Below, piece by piece: positions 43,801-51,359 of a stretch of DNA of 64,000 nt. A program made the translations under genes and the position numbers. Location: positions 1 through 64,000 of the forward strand of contig NZ_JBAKBF010000016.1 in the NCBI RefSeq assembly GCF_036881715.1, in the 5' to 3' direction. Every line of letters begins with the position of its first letter. Position 1 is the first letter of the stretch. The notes under the pieces were generated by a model, which saw only the letters and a program-made list of their open reading frames with translations, was not told the origin of the DNA and made no database searches. This stretch comes from Pannonibacter anstelovis (GTDB lineage Bacteria > Pseudomonadota > Alphaproteobacteria > Rhizobiales > Stappiaceae).

Positions 43801-44973
43801 ATGGCAATTGAAGCAAGGGGCGATGCGGGACTAGGCGCCCGCGTGCGCCTCGGCATGGTTGGCGGCGGACAGGGCGGCTTCATCGGCGCGGTCCACCGCA
43901 TGGCCGCAAGGCTGGATGGTGACTTTGATCTCGTGGCTGGTGCCCTTTCTTCGGACCCGGAGCGGGCGCGCCAGTCTGGCAGAGAGCTGGGGCTTGATCC
44001 GGAGCGCTGCTATGCCAGCTTTGAGGCGATGGCCACATCGGAAGCGGCAAGGCCGGATGGCATCGAGGCAGTGTCTATCGTCACACCCAACCACCTGCAT
44101 TTTCCAGTGGCCCGAACTTTTTTGAAAGCCGGTATCCACGTGATCTGCGACAAGCCGCTGACCTCGACGCTGGAGGATGCGGAAGAGCTGGTGAGGCTGG
44201 GGCAGGCAAGCGGGCGGCTGTTCGTGCTCACGCACAATTATTCCGCCTATCCCATGGTGCGGCAGGCGCGGGAGATGATCGCCAATGGCGAGCTGGGCAC
44301 CTTGCGCGTGGTGCAGGTGGAATATCCGCAGGACTGGCTGACCGAAGCGGTGGAGGAAAGCGGCCAGAAGCAGGCCGCCTGGCGCACTGACCCGGCACGT
44401 TCGGGCGCGGGCGGCTGCATCGGCGACATCGGTACCCATGCCTTCCAGCTGGCCACCTTCGTGACGCAGCTTGCGCCGTCCGAAGTTTTGGCCGATCTCA
44501 GCACCTTCGTTCCGGGGCGCAGGGTGGATGACAATGTCAACGTGCTGCTGCGGTTTGCTGGCGGCGCGCGCGGCATGCTCTGGGCCAGCCAGGTTGCGCC
44601 GGGCAACGAGAACGGGCTGCGCTTGCGCGTCTATGGGGACAAGGGCGGTCTGGAGTGGGAGCAGGAAAACCCGAACCATCTGTGGTTCACCCCCTTCGGC
44701 GAACCGCGCCGCCGGCTCACACGCGGCGGGGCAGGCACGGGACCGGCGTCCGCTGCCGTAACGCGGGTGCCTTCGGGGCATCCTGAGGGCTATCTGGAGG
44801 CCTTCGCCACGCTTTACCGTGAGGCGGCGGTTGCCATCCGCACAGCACGCAACGGCGGACCGGTGGCCATGCCGGAGCATCTGCCGGGCCTCGGTGATGG
44901 GCTTGCCGGCCTGCGCTTCATCGATGCCTGCATCCGCTCGTCATCTGCGGGCGGGGTGTGGACGGGGCTGTAA
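43801..44973 (+). CDS. Gfo/Idh/MocA family dehydrogenase (pair 2, DKP variant)
   Basis: This 390-residue oxidoreductase has a Rossmann start (RLGMVGGGQGGFIGAVHRMAAR) and the catalytic-lysine motif as ICDKPLTS near residue 118, with Asp in place of the usual Glu of EKP. The insert GGCIGDIGTHAFQLATF fits the family's substrate-side helix and His. The GGGxGxFIGAVHR opening resembles a subgroup found beside sugar epimerases. It forms a two-gene unit with the preceding epimerase. Substrate unknown. Confidence 0.87.
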   Translation: MAIEARGDAGLGARVRLGMVGGGQGGFIGAVHRMAARLDGDFDLVAGALSSDPERARQSGRELGLDPERCYASFEAMATSEAARPDGIEAVSIVTPNHLHFPVARTFLKAGIHVICDKPLTSTLEDAEELVRLGQASGRLFVLTHNYSAYPMVRQAREMIANGELGTLRVVQVEYPQDWLTEAVEESGQKQAAWRTDPARSGAGGCIGDIGTHAFQLATFVTQLAPSEVLADLSTFVPGRRVDDNVNVLLRFAGGARGMLWASQVAPGNENGLRLRVYGDKGGLEWEQENPNHLWFTPFGEPRRRLTRGGAGTGPASAAVTRVPSGHPEGYLEAFATLYREAAVAIRTARNGGPVAMPEHLPGLGDGLAGLRFIDACIRSSSAGGVWTGL

Positions 44974-44988
44974 GCCGTTGAAAAGTAG

Positions 44989-45015
44989 GGGCCGGAGCAT
45001 CCGCCGCTCCGGTCC
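44989..45015 (+). terminator. Hairpin after the pair-2 dehydrogenase
   Basis: GGCCGGAGC pairs with GCTCCGGTCC around a 7-nt loop, 15 bases past the stop. The same core (GGCCGGAGCA) appears in the larger hairpin at 45207-45235. Confidence 0.6.
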
Positions 45016-45039
45016 ACGCTGAAGGAAAGACCTCTCCTT

Positions 45040-45172
45040 CGTCATCCCGGCCAAGCGCAGCGCGAGCCGGGACCGGTGAGCCAAGGCCCCTCGGCTATGG
45101 CTCCAAAGGCAACCAACTTAAACCCCGGCTCACCGGTCCCGGATCTCTGCTCCGCTGCGTCCGGGAAGACGA
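45040..45172. repeat. Long REP-like inverted repeat
   Basis: The arms 45041-45082 and 45127-45170 are largely complementary over more than 40 bases. They include a perfect 16-bp match (CCGGGACCGGTGAGCC with GGCTCACCGGTCCCGG). The outer part GTCATCCCGGCCAAGCGCAG resembles the common intergenic palindromes of rhizobial genomes and the smaller element at 41364-41402. No coding sense is seen in this 272-base gap. Confidence 0.8.
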
Positions 45173-45206
45173 CGGAGAGGGGAGGGCAGGAAGAGCGCAT
45201 TCAATT

Positions 45207-45235
45207 AAGGCCGGAGCAGGTGCTGCTCCGGCCTT
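45207..45235. terminator. Strong bidirectional hairpin between convergent dehydrogenase genes
   Basis: AAGGCCGGAGCAG, loop GTG, CTGCTCCGGCCTT is a perfect 13-bp stem. It lies 10 bases past the stop of the minus-strand dehydrogenase, followed in that direction by AATTGAATG. Confidence 0.82.
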
Positions 45236-45245
45236 CTTGTTGATC

Positions 45246-46361
45246 TTACACGCTCACCCGCGTGCCGTTGCGTGCCGCTTCCGCGATGGCGTGGATGACC
45301 TTTTCGAATTCCAGTGCGGCTGCGAAATCCGGCCAGGGGCGGGTGCCGGTTTCGATGGCGCGCAGGAAATCGGCAGCCTCGATGATCTTCAGGTCGTTGA
45401 AGCCGATCTGGTGGCCGGGGGCAGGGCAGAAGGCGCCGTAGACATCGTGATCCGGCCCGGTGAGGATGGTGCGGAAGCCCTGCTCGGCCTTTGGCCCCTC
45501 GTTGACGAAGAGCTGCAGCTCGTTCATCCGCTCCTGATCATAGATGATCATGCCCTTGGTGCCGTGGATCTCAAAGCCAAGCCGGTTCTTGCGCCCCCAG
45601 GCAGAGCGTGAGGCGGCAAAGGAGCCCTGTGCCCCATTGGCAAAGCGCAGGATGGCCGTGGCCGTATCCTCGTTTTCCACCTTGCCCCGGCCGGTGCCAT
45701 CCGGCAGGGGGCGGGTTTCGTGCACGGTCTGCATGTCGGCGATGAGGCTTTCGATGGGGCCGCAGATGCCGCAGAGCAGGCTGATCAGGTGACAGCCGAT
45801 ATCCCCCAGTGCGCCAAGGCCGGCCTCGCCAAGCTTCGCCCGCCAGGTCCAGGGCAGGTCCGGGTCGGCCTGATAGTCTTCATCCACCGCGCCGCGCACA
45901 TGCACGATACGGCCGATCCGCCCTTCCTGCACCAGCTTCTGCGCATGGCGGTAGGCGGGATTGCGGGTGTAGTTGTAGCCCGTCATGGTCAGCTTGCCGG
46001 AGCGGGCGGCTGCGGCGGCCATCTCTTCGGCCTCGGCCAGCGTCAGGCCCATCGGCTTCTCGCACCACACATGCTTGCCCGCCTCAAGGGCAGCAACCGC
46101 CATATCCTTGTGGAAACGGTTTGGCGTGGTGATCGACACCACATCCACCTTCGGGTCATTGACCAGCGCCTGCCAGTCTCCGGTGGAGCGGGCAAAGCCG
46201 AACTGGCTAGCAAAGGCGGCGGCCTTGTCTTCCGGCGTGTCGCACAGCACCTCCAGCCGCACATCCTGCACATCGCCCATGACAGCGCGCGCGTTGCGCC
46301 AGGCAAGGGCATGCGCCTTTCCCATGAAGCCTGTTCCGATCAGGCCAATCCCCAGTGTCAT
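45246..46361 (-). CDS. Gfo/Idh/MocA family dehydrogenase, divergent from iolR
   Basis: This 371-residue oxidoreductase opens GIGLIGTGFMGKAHALAWRNA and has the catalytic motif HVWCEKPMGL near residue 95. ATG 46359-46361 is chosen because GGGAGG lies six bases upstream; an earlier ATG at 46379 overlaps the IolR box. Its promoter region is shared with iolR and contains a GGAA-N6-TTCC operator, so it probably belongs to the inositol regulon. A role on an inositol isomer (scyllo- or chiro-) or a related cyclitol is a reasonable inference but not shown by sequence. Confidence 0.87.
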   Translation of the reverse strand: MTLGIGLIGTGFMGKAHALAWRNARAVMGDVQDVRLEVLCDTPEDKAAAFASQFGFARSTGDWQALVNDPKVDVVSITTPNRFHKDMAVAALEAGKHVWCEKPMGLTLAEAEEMAAAAARSGKLTMTGYNYTRNPAYRHAQKLVQEGRIGRIVHVRGAVDEDYQADPDLPWTWRAKLGEAGLGALGDIGCHLISLLCGICGPIESLIADMQTVHETRPLPDGTGRGKVENEDTATAILRFANGAQGSFAASRSAWGRKNRLGFEIHGTKGMIIYDQERMNELQLFVNEGPKAEQGFRTILTGPDHDVYGAFCPAPGHQIGFNDLKIIEAADFLRAIETGTRPWPDFAAALEFEKVIHAIAEAARNGTRVSV

Positions 46362-46380
46362 TGATTTCCTCCCGAACAAA

Positions 46381-46398
46381 ATGGAATTTTTGTTCCAT
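46381..46398. promoter_or_regulatory. IolR-type operator between the dehydrogenase gene and iolR
   Basis: ATGGAATTTTTGTTCCAT has the form GGAA-N6-TTCC with extended arms ATGGAA/TTCCAT. GGAA-N6-TTCC is the site described for RpiR-type IolR in rhizobia. It lies 20 bp from the dehydrogenase start and 62 bp from the iolR start, so one site could repress both. Confidence 0.8.
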
Positions 46399-46459
46399 TC
46401 ACGTCATCCTGCGGCTATCCTGTTTTGTCAAGCAGGATCAAAAGACTGGCAAAACAACA

Positions 46460-47281
46460 ATGTCGCATCCATCGGCCCCGCGCACCATCGAAGCCTTCCA
46501 TGCCCGGTTGCTGGAAGCGGCAGAAACCCTGCCAAAACGCCTGCGCCAATGCGCGGAGTATCTGGCGGCGAACACGGACCGGATTGCCGTTTCAACGGTG
46601 GCCGAGATGGCGCTTGCCGCCGGTGTGCAGCCCTCGGCGCTGATGCGATTCTGCAAGATCCTTGGTTTTTCCGGTTATTCGGAGATGCAGCGCCTGTTCC
46701 GTGATGCCTATGCGCAGGGCTGGCCGGACTACGCGACACGGCTCAGAAACCTGCGCGAAAGCGGCGCGGGCAGTCCCTCGGCCCTGCTTGCGGAGTTCAT
46801 TGATGCGGGGCGCATGTCGCTGGAAAACCTCGCCAGCAGCATCGACAGCCGTAATCTGGACCGGGCAGTGAAGATTCTTTCCGAGGCCGGAATGGTGCAT
46901 CTCGTGGGTCTCCGCCGTGCCTTTCCTGTGGCTTCTTATCTTGCCTATGCCTTTGAAAAGATGGATGTTCCAGCGTTCTTGCATGATGGTGTCGGCAAGC
47001 TCGACCACCGCCATGCCATCCGGCCGGGCGATGCGCTGGTGGCCATCACCTTCTCGCCCTACAGCGGTGAAACCGTTGAACTGGCGGAGTTTGCGCGGGG
47101 CCAGGGCGTGCCGGTCATTGCCATCACCGACACGGTGATGAGCCCGTTGCAGAAGCTGGATGCCACGGTGCTGAGTGTGGCTGAAGTGGACTTCGGCGCC
47201 TTCCGCGCATTGTCGGCGACGCTTTCGCTCGCCATCACGCTGGCGGTGGCCGTTGGTGCCGGGCGAAAAGCCGCACCATAA
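46460..47281 (+). CDS. iolR: RpiR-family regulator of inositol catabolism
   Basis: This 273-residue regulator has an N-terminal RpiR helix-turn-helix (AVSTVAEMALAAGVQPSALMRFCKILGF, seen in segments near residues 40-68) and a C-terminal SIS sugar-phosphate-binding domain (HLVGLRRAFPVASYLAYAFEKM, AITFSPYSGETVELAEFA). It starts at ATG 46460 with only a weak ribosome site. It stands upstream of the inositol transport and catabolism genes, and matching GGAA-N6-TTC(C/T) sites flank it. The effector is likely a phosphorylated inositol catabolite, by analogy with other IolR proteins. Confidence 0.87.
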   Translation: MSHPSAPRTIEAFHARLLEAAETLPKRLRQCAEYLAANTDRIAVSTVAEMALAAGVQPSALMRFCKILGFSGYSEMQRLFRDAYAQGWPDYATRLRNLRESGAGSPSALLAEFIDAGRMSLENLASSIDSRNLDRAVKILSEAGMVHLVGLRRAFPVASYLAYAFEKMDVPAFLHDGVGKLDHRHAIRPGDALVAITFSPYSGETVELAEFARGQGVPVIAITDTVMSPLQKLDATVLSVAEVDFGAFRALSATLSLAITLAVAVGAGRKAAP

Positions 47282-47308
47282 AAAAACTGTTGCATCAAAC
47301 CTAAAAAT

Positions 47309-47322
47309 GGAATGAATATTCT
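47309..47322. promoter_or_regulatory. IolR-type operator upstream of the inositol SBP
   Basis: GGAATGAATATTCT fits GGAA-N6-TTCC with one mismatch in the last base. It lies 77 bp upstream of the SBP start and 27 bp after the iolR stop, where it could control the whole transport/catabolic operon. Confidence 0.7.
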
Positions 47323-47398
47323 ACACCCGAAGCCCGGACATATCCGGGCCGGGACTCCGCCGGGGGGAGCCGGCGGATCCGCACTCTGGGAGGTTATG

Positions 47399-48340
47399 AT
47401 GAGAAAAGCGCTTACCGCCATTGCCGCTGCGGCCATCGCCGTGGCTGGCCTGTCTGCTCCGGCTGCTGCTGAAGGCGAAAAGTTCGTCCTGGTCAGCCAT
47501 GCGCCGGACAGCGACAGCTGGTGGAACACCATCAAGAATGCCATCGCCGTTGCCGGTGACCAGATGAAGGTCAGCGTCGAGTACCGCAACCCGCCGACCG
47601 GTGACCTGGCCGACATGGCCCGCATCGTGGAGCAGGCGGCAGCATCCAACCCGAATGGCATCATCGTCACCATCGCTGACTATGATGTGCTGTCCGGCCC
47701 GATTTCCAACGCGGTGGCCAAGGGCATTCCGGTCATCACCATCAACTCCGGCACCATCGAGCAGTCCAAGAACCTGGGTGCACTGCTGCATGTGGGTCAG
47801 CCGGAATATGACGCAGGCTTCGGCGCGGGCGAAAAGGCCAAGGCAGCCGGTGCCAAGTCGTTCCTCTGTGTGAACCACTACATCACCAACCCGGCTTCCG
47901 TGGAGCGCTGCCAGGGCTTTGCCGCCGCACTCGGCGTGGAACTCGGCAACCAGATGATCGACGCCGGTCAGGACCCGTCCGAAATCCAGAACAAGGTCTC
48001 GGCCTATCTGCAGACCAACCCGGACACGGGTGCGATCCTCGCCCTCGGCCCCACCTCGGCGCATCCGACGCTTGCTGCGCTGGAGCAGAATGGCAAGGCT
48101 GGCCAGATCTTCTTCGGCACCTTCGATCTTTCGCCGGAAATTGCCAATGCCATCAAGGCTGGCACCATCAACTTCGCCATCGACCAGCAGCCCTATCTGC
48201 AGGGCTATCTGCCTGTGGTGATCCTCACCAACTACGCGCGTTATGGCGTCGTTCCGGGCAACTCGATCAACTCGGGCCCGGGCTTCGTCACCAAGGACAA
48301 CATCGCACTGGTTGAGAAATACGCCGGTCAGTACCGGTAA
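47399..48340 (+). CDS. Inositol-type ABC transporter substrate-binding protein (IbpA-like)
   Basis: This 313-residue periplasmic receptor of the ribose/galactose-binding (family 4) class has a signal peptide MRKALTAIAAAAIAVAGLSAPAAAE (read as two parts, cleavage near AAA-EGE). It starts at ATG 47399 with GGGAGG five bases upstream; the overlapping ATG at 47396 is too close. Motifs SDSWWNTIKNAI, ITINSG and FGTFDLSPEIANAI suit sugar/polyol binding. Myo-inositol as ligand is inferred from its place at the head of the iol operon. Confidence 0.85.
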   Translation: MRKALTAIAAAAIAVAGLSAPAAAEGEKFVLVSHAPDSDSWWNTIKNAIAVAGDQMKVSVEYRNPPTGDLADMARIVEQAAASNPNGIIVTIADYDVLSGPISNAVAKGIPVITINSGTIEQSKNLGALLHVGQPEYDAGFGAGEKAKAAGAKSFLCVNHYITNPASVERCQGFAAALGVELGNQMIDAGQDPSEIQNKVSAYLQTNPDTGAILALGPTSAHPTLAALEQNGKAGQIFFGTFDLSPEIANAIKAGTINFAIDQQPYLQGYLPVVILTNYARYGVVPGNSINSGPGFVTKDNIALVEKYAGQYR

Positions 48341-48370
48341 GCAGCTGATCTGAAACCAGTTTTCAGCCCC

Positions 48371-48398
48371 GGCCGGGGCGTGCAGAAATGCCCCGGCC
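48371..48398 (+). terminator. Hairpin between inositol SBP and permease genes
   Basis: GGCCGGGGC and GCCCCGGCC form a perfect 9-bp stem with a 10-nt loop, 30 bases past the SBP stop. As in the betaine operon, it probably stabilises SBP message or attenuates transcription into the permease. Confidence 0.65.
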
Positions 48399-48434
48399 CC
48401 TTGCAACAGACTTTCCTGAAAATCGAGGCAACTC

Positions 48435-49532
48435 ATGACGGACGAGCGCATCAAGCAGGTCTCGGCCCTGCGCCGTGCCATGATCCGGCCCGAGCTGGGT
48501 GCGACCACCGGCACCGTTCTGGTCTTCCTTTTCTTCCTCCTGATCGCGGGCAACTCCGGCATGTTCGCGCCGGAAGGCATCATGAACTGGACCGTGGTGT
48601 CCGCCCAGTTTGCCATCATCGCCGTGGGCGCTTGCCTGCTGATGATTTCCGGTGAATTCGACCTTTCCGTCGGCTCCATGATCGGCTTTGCCGGCATCGT
48701 GATCGCCATTCTCAGTGTTCAGCTGGGCTGGCCCATCTGGGCCGCCATCATTGCGGCATTCGTTATCTGTGTGGCGCTGGGCTGGCTCAATGGCATGCTG
48801 GTGATCAAGACCGGGCTGCCATCTTTCATCGTGACGCTGGCCTTCCTCTACATCCTGCGTGGCCTCACCATCTGGCTGTCGATCCTCACCACCCGCCAGA
48901 CCATCATTGGCGGCGTCAAGGAACTGGCCGCAAACGACTGGCTTGCCTTCCTTTTCGGTGGCGTCATCTTCAAGGATCTCTTCGTCTGGTTCGCCGATCT
49001 CGGCCTTGTCGGCAAGTTCGTGGCAGGTCCCAAGGCCGGGCTGCCGGTGGTCGAAGGCGTGCCGATGCTGGTTGTCTGGGCGCTGTTGCTCGTTGCATTC
49101 GGTCACATCCTTCTCACGCGCACCAAGTTCGGCAACTGGATCTTTGCGTCGGGTGGTGACGCACAGGCCGCCCGCTATGTCGGCGTGCCGGTCAACCGGG
49201 TGAAGGTGCTGATGTTCATGTTCACCGCATTCTGCGCCACCGTGTTTGCCACCTGCCAGGTGATCGAATTCGGCTCGGCGGCCGCGGACCGCGGCCTGCT
49301 GAAGGAGTTCGAGGCCATCATCTGCGTGGTCATCGGCGGTGCGCTGCTGACCGGCGGCTATGGTTCGGTCATTGGCGCGGCGCTAGGCGCCATCATCTTC
49401 GGCGTGGTGCAGCAGGGCCTGTTCTTCTCGGGCGCCGAGAGCTCACTCTTCCGGGTGTTCCTCGGCACGATCCTGATCCTTGCCGTGATCCTCAACACCT
49501 ACATCCGCCGCATGATCACGGGAGAACGCTGA
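48435..49532 (+). CDS. Inositol-type ABC transporter permease (IatP/RbsC-like)
   Basis: This 365-residue permease of the ribose/xylose/galactose family (BPD_transp_2) has about nine to ten predicted spans. Family motifs include SGEFDLSVGSMIGFAG near residue 74 and TGGYGSVIGAALGAIIFGVVQQGLF near 307. GAGG precedes the ATG. Its stop shares one base with the ATG of the ATPase gene. Confidence 0.92.
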   Translation: MTDERIKQVSALRRAMIRPELGATTGTVLVFLFFLLIAGNSGMFAPEGIMNWTVVSAQFAIIAVGACLLMISGEFDLSVGSMIGFAGIVIAILSVQLGWPIWAAIIAAFVICVALGWLNGMLVIKTGLPSFIVTLAFLYILRGLTIWLSILTTRQTIIGGVKELAANDWLAFLFGGVIFKDLFVWFADLGLVGKFVAGPKAGLPVVEGVPMLVVWALLLVAFGHILLTRTKFGNWIFASGGDAQAARYVGVPVNRVKVLMFMFTAFCATVFATCQVIEFGSAAADRGLLKEFEAIICVVIGGALLTGGYGSVIGAALGAIIFGVVQQGLFFSGAESSLFRVFLGTILILAVILNTYIRRMITGER

Positions 49533-50311
49533 TGTCCGCCCCGCTCATCGAACTGCGCAACATCGAGAAGCATTTCGGCCCCGTGATCGCGCTGGCTGGC
49601 GTCAGCTTCGACGTGAAGGCCGGAGAATGCCACTGCCTGCTGGGCGACAATGGCGCCGGCAAGTCCACCTTCATCAAGACCATGGCTGGCGTGCACAAGC
49701 CGACCAAGGGCGAGATCCTGGTGGATGGCAAGGCCACAGTCTTCAACAGCCCGCGTGACGCCATGGGCGCAGGCATTGCCACGGTCTATCAGGATCTGGC
49801 GATGATCCCGCTGATGTCGGTCACCCGGAACTTCTGGATGGGCCGTGAGCCGGAGAAGAAGTTCGGCCCGTTCCGCTTCATCGACTTCGAAAAGGCAAAC
49901 CGGGTGACGCTGGAGGAAATGGCCAACATGGGCATTCACCTGCGCGAGCCGGAACAGGCGGTCGGCACGCTTTCGGGCGGCGAGCGCCAGACGGTTGCCA
50001 TCGCCCGCGCGGTCTATTTCGGCGCCAAGGTGCTGATCCTCGACGAGCCGACGTCCGCGCTCGGCGTGCGTCAGACCTCCAACGTGCTGGCAACCATCGA
50101 CAAGGTGCGCAAGCGCGGCATCGGTGTCGTCTTCATCACCCACAATGTGCGCCATGCCATGGCCGTAGGGGACCGGTTCACCGTGCTGAACCGCGGCAAG
50201 ACGCTGGGCACCGCAAAACGCGGGGAAATCAAGCCGGAAGAATTGCAGGACCTGATGGCGGGCGGCAAGGAACTGGCTGAACTCGAGGGTTCGCTCGGCG
50301 GCACGATCTGA
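49532..50311 (+). CDS. Inositol-type ABC transporter ATPase, single-domain form
   Basis: This 259-residue ATPase has Walker A GDNGAGKST near residue 35, signature LSGGERQT near 148, and Walker B VLILDEPTSALG. The switch loop is ITHNVRHA, as in sugar class-2 ATPases. Most ATPases of this importer class (RbsA, XylG, IatA) contain two fused domains of about 500 residues; this one corresponds to a single domain, like FrcA, and should work as a homodimer. Start shares one base with the permease stop. Confidence 0.9.
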   Translation: MSAPLIELRNIEKHFGPVIALAGVSFDVKAGECHCLLGDNGAGKSTFIKTMAGVHKPTKGEILVDGKATVFNSPRDAMGAGIATVYQDLAMIPLMSVTRNFWMGREPEKKFGPFRFIDFEKANRVTLEEMANMGIHLREPEQAVGTLSGGERQTVAIARAVYFGAKVLILDEPTSALGVRQTSNVLATIDKVRKRGIGVVFITHNVRHAMAVGDRFTVLNRGKTLGTAKRGEIKPEELQDLMAGGKELAELEGSLGGTI

Positions 50312-50342
50312 GGTGTTGCGGGTTAATTTAGGAAAGACCGAC

Positions 50343-51347
50343 ATGACAATGCGTTTCGCAGTATTGGGGGCAGGGCGGATTGGCCGCGTCCATGCCAAGG
50401 CGATCGCCGCAACGGAAGGAGCCACGCTGATTGCCGTGGCCGATCCCGTCGCTGCGGCAGCTCAGTCGCTGGCGGCGGAGCATGGCTGCTCCATCCGCAC
50501 CATCGACGAGATTGAAGCGGCAAAGGATGTGGATGCCGTCATCATCTGCACCCCGACAGACACCCATGCAGACCTGATCGAGCGCTTCGCCCGCGCCGGC
50601 AAGGGCATCTTCTGCGAAAAGCCGGTGGATCTGAACGTCCAGCGCGTCAAGGACTGCCTGAAGACGGTGAAGGAAACCGGCGCCACGCTGATGGTCGGCT
50701 TCAACCGCCGCTTCGATCCGCATTTCGCCGCGCTCAAGGCCACCATCGACAGCGGCCGCATTGGCGATGTGGAGATGGTGACGATCACCTCCCGCGATCC
50801 TTCGCCCCCTCCGTATGAGTATATCTCCCGTTCGGGCGGCATCTTCCGCGATATGACCATCCATGACTTCGACGTAGCCCGCTGGCTGCTGGGCGAGGAA
50901 GTGGAAACGGTGATGGCCTCTGCCTCCGTTCTGGTCGATCCGGAAATCGGCAAGCGCGGTGACTTTGACAGCGTCAACATCATCCTGCGCACCGCTTCGG
51001 GCCGTCAGGCGATCATCACCAACACCCGCCGTGCGGTCTATGGCTATGACCAGCGCATCGAGGTGCTGGGTGCCAAGGGCATGGTGGCTGCCGAGAACCT
51101 GCGCGAAGCCAACATCGAGGTGGCTGATGCCAGCGGCTACCACAAGCCGCCGCTGCTCGACTTCTTCATGACCCGCTACACGGCAGCCTACGCCGCCGAA
51201 ATCACCGCCTTCATCAAGGCCGTGACCGACAAAACCGTGCCGCCCACCACGGGTGAGGACGGGCTGAAGGCACTGGCTCTGGCGGAAGCGGCGCTGAAGT
51301 CGGTCGCGGAAGGGCGGGCCGTGCGCCTCTCGGAAATCACGGGCTGA
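50343..51347 (+). CDS. iolG: Inositol 2-dehydrogenase
   Basis: IolG oxidises myo-inositol to 2-keto-myo-inositol (scyllo-inosose) with NAD+, the first catabolic step. The 334-residue protein opens FAVLGAGRIGRVHAKAIA, has FCEKPVDLN near residue 97 (catalytic Lys), and MVGFNRRFDPHF, GGIFRDMTIHDFDVARWLLGEE typical of IolG. ATG 50343 has AGGAAAG about eight bases upstream. It lies between the transporter and iolC. Confidence 0.94.
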   Translation: MTMRFAVLGAGRIGRVHAKAIAATEGATLIAVADPVAAAAQSLAAEHGCSIRTIDEIEAAKDVDAVIICTPTDTHADLIERFARAGKGIFCEKPVDLNVQRVKDCLKTVKETGATLMVGFNRRFDPHFAALKATIDSGRIGDVEMVTITSRDPSPPPYEYISRSGGIFRDMTIHDFDVARWLLGEEVETVMASASVLVDPEIGKRGDFDSVNIILRTASGRQAIITNTRRAVYGYDQRIEVLGAKGMVAAENLREANIEVADASGYHKPPLLDFFMTRYTAAYAAEITAFIKAVTDKTVPPTTGEDGLKALALAEAALKSVAEGRAVRLSEITG

Positions 51348-51359
51348 AGGACCACGCGG

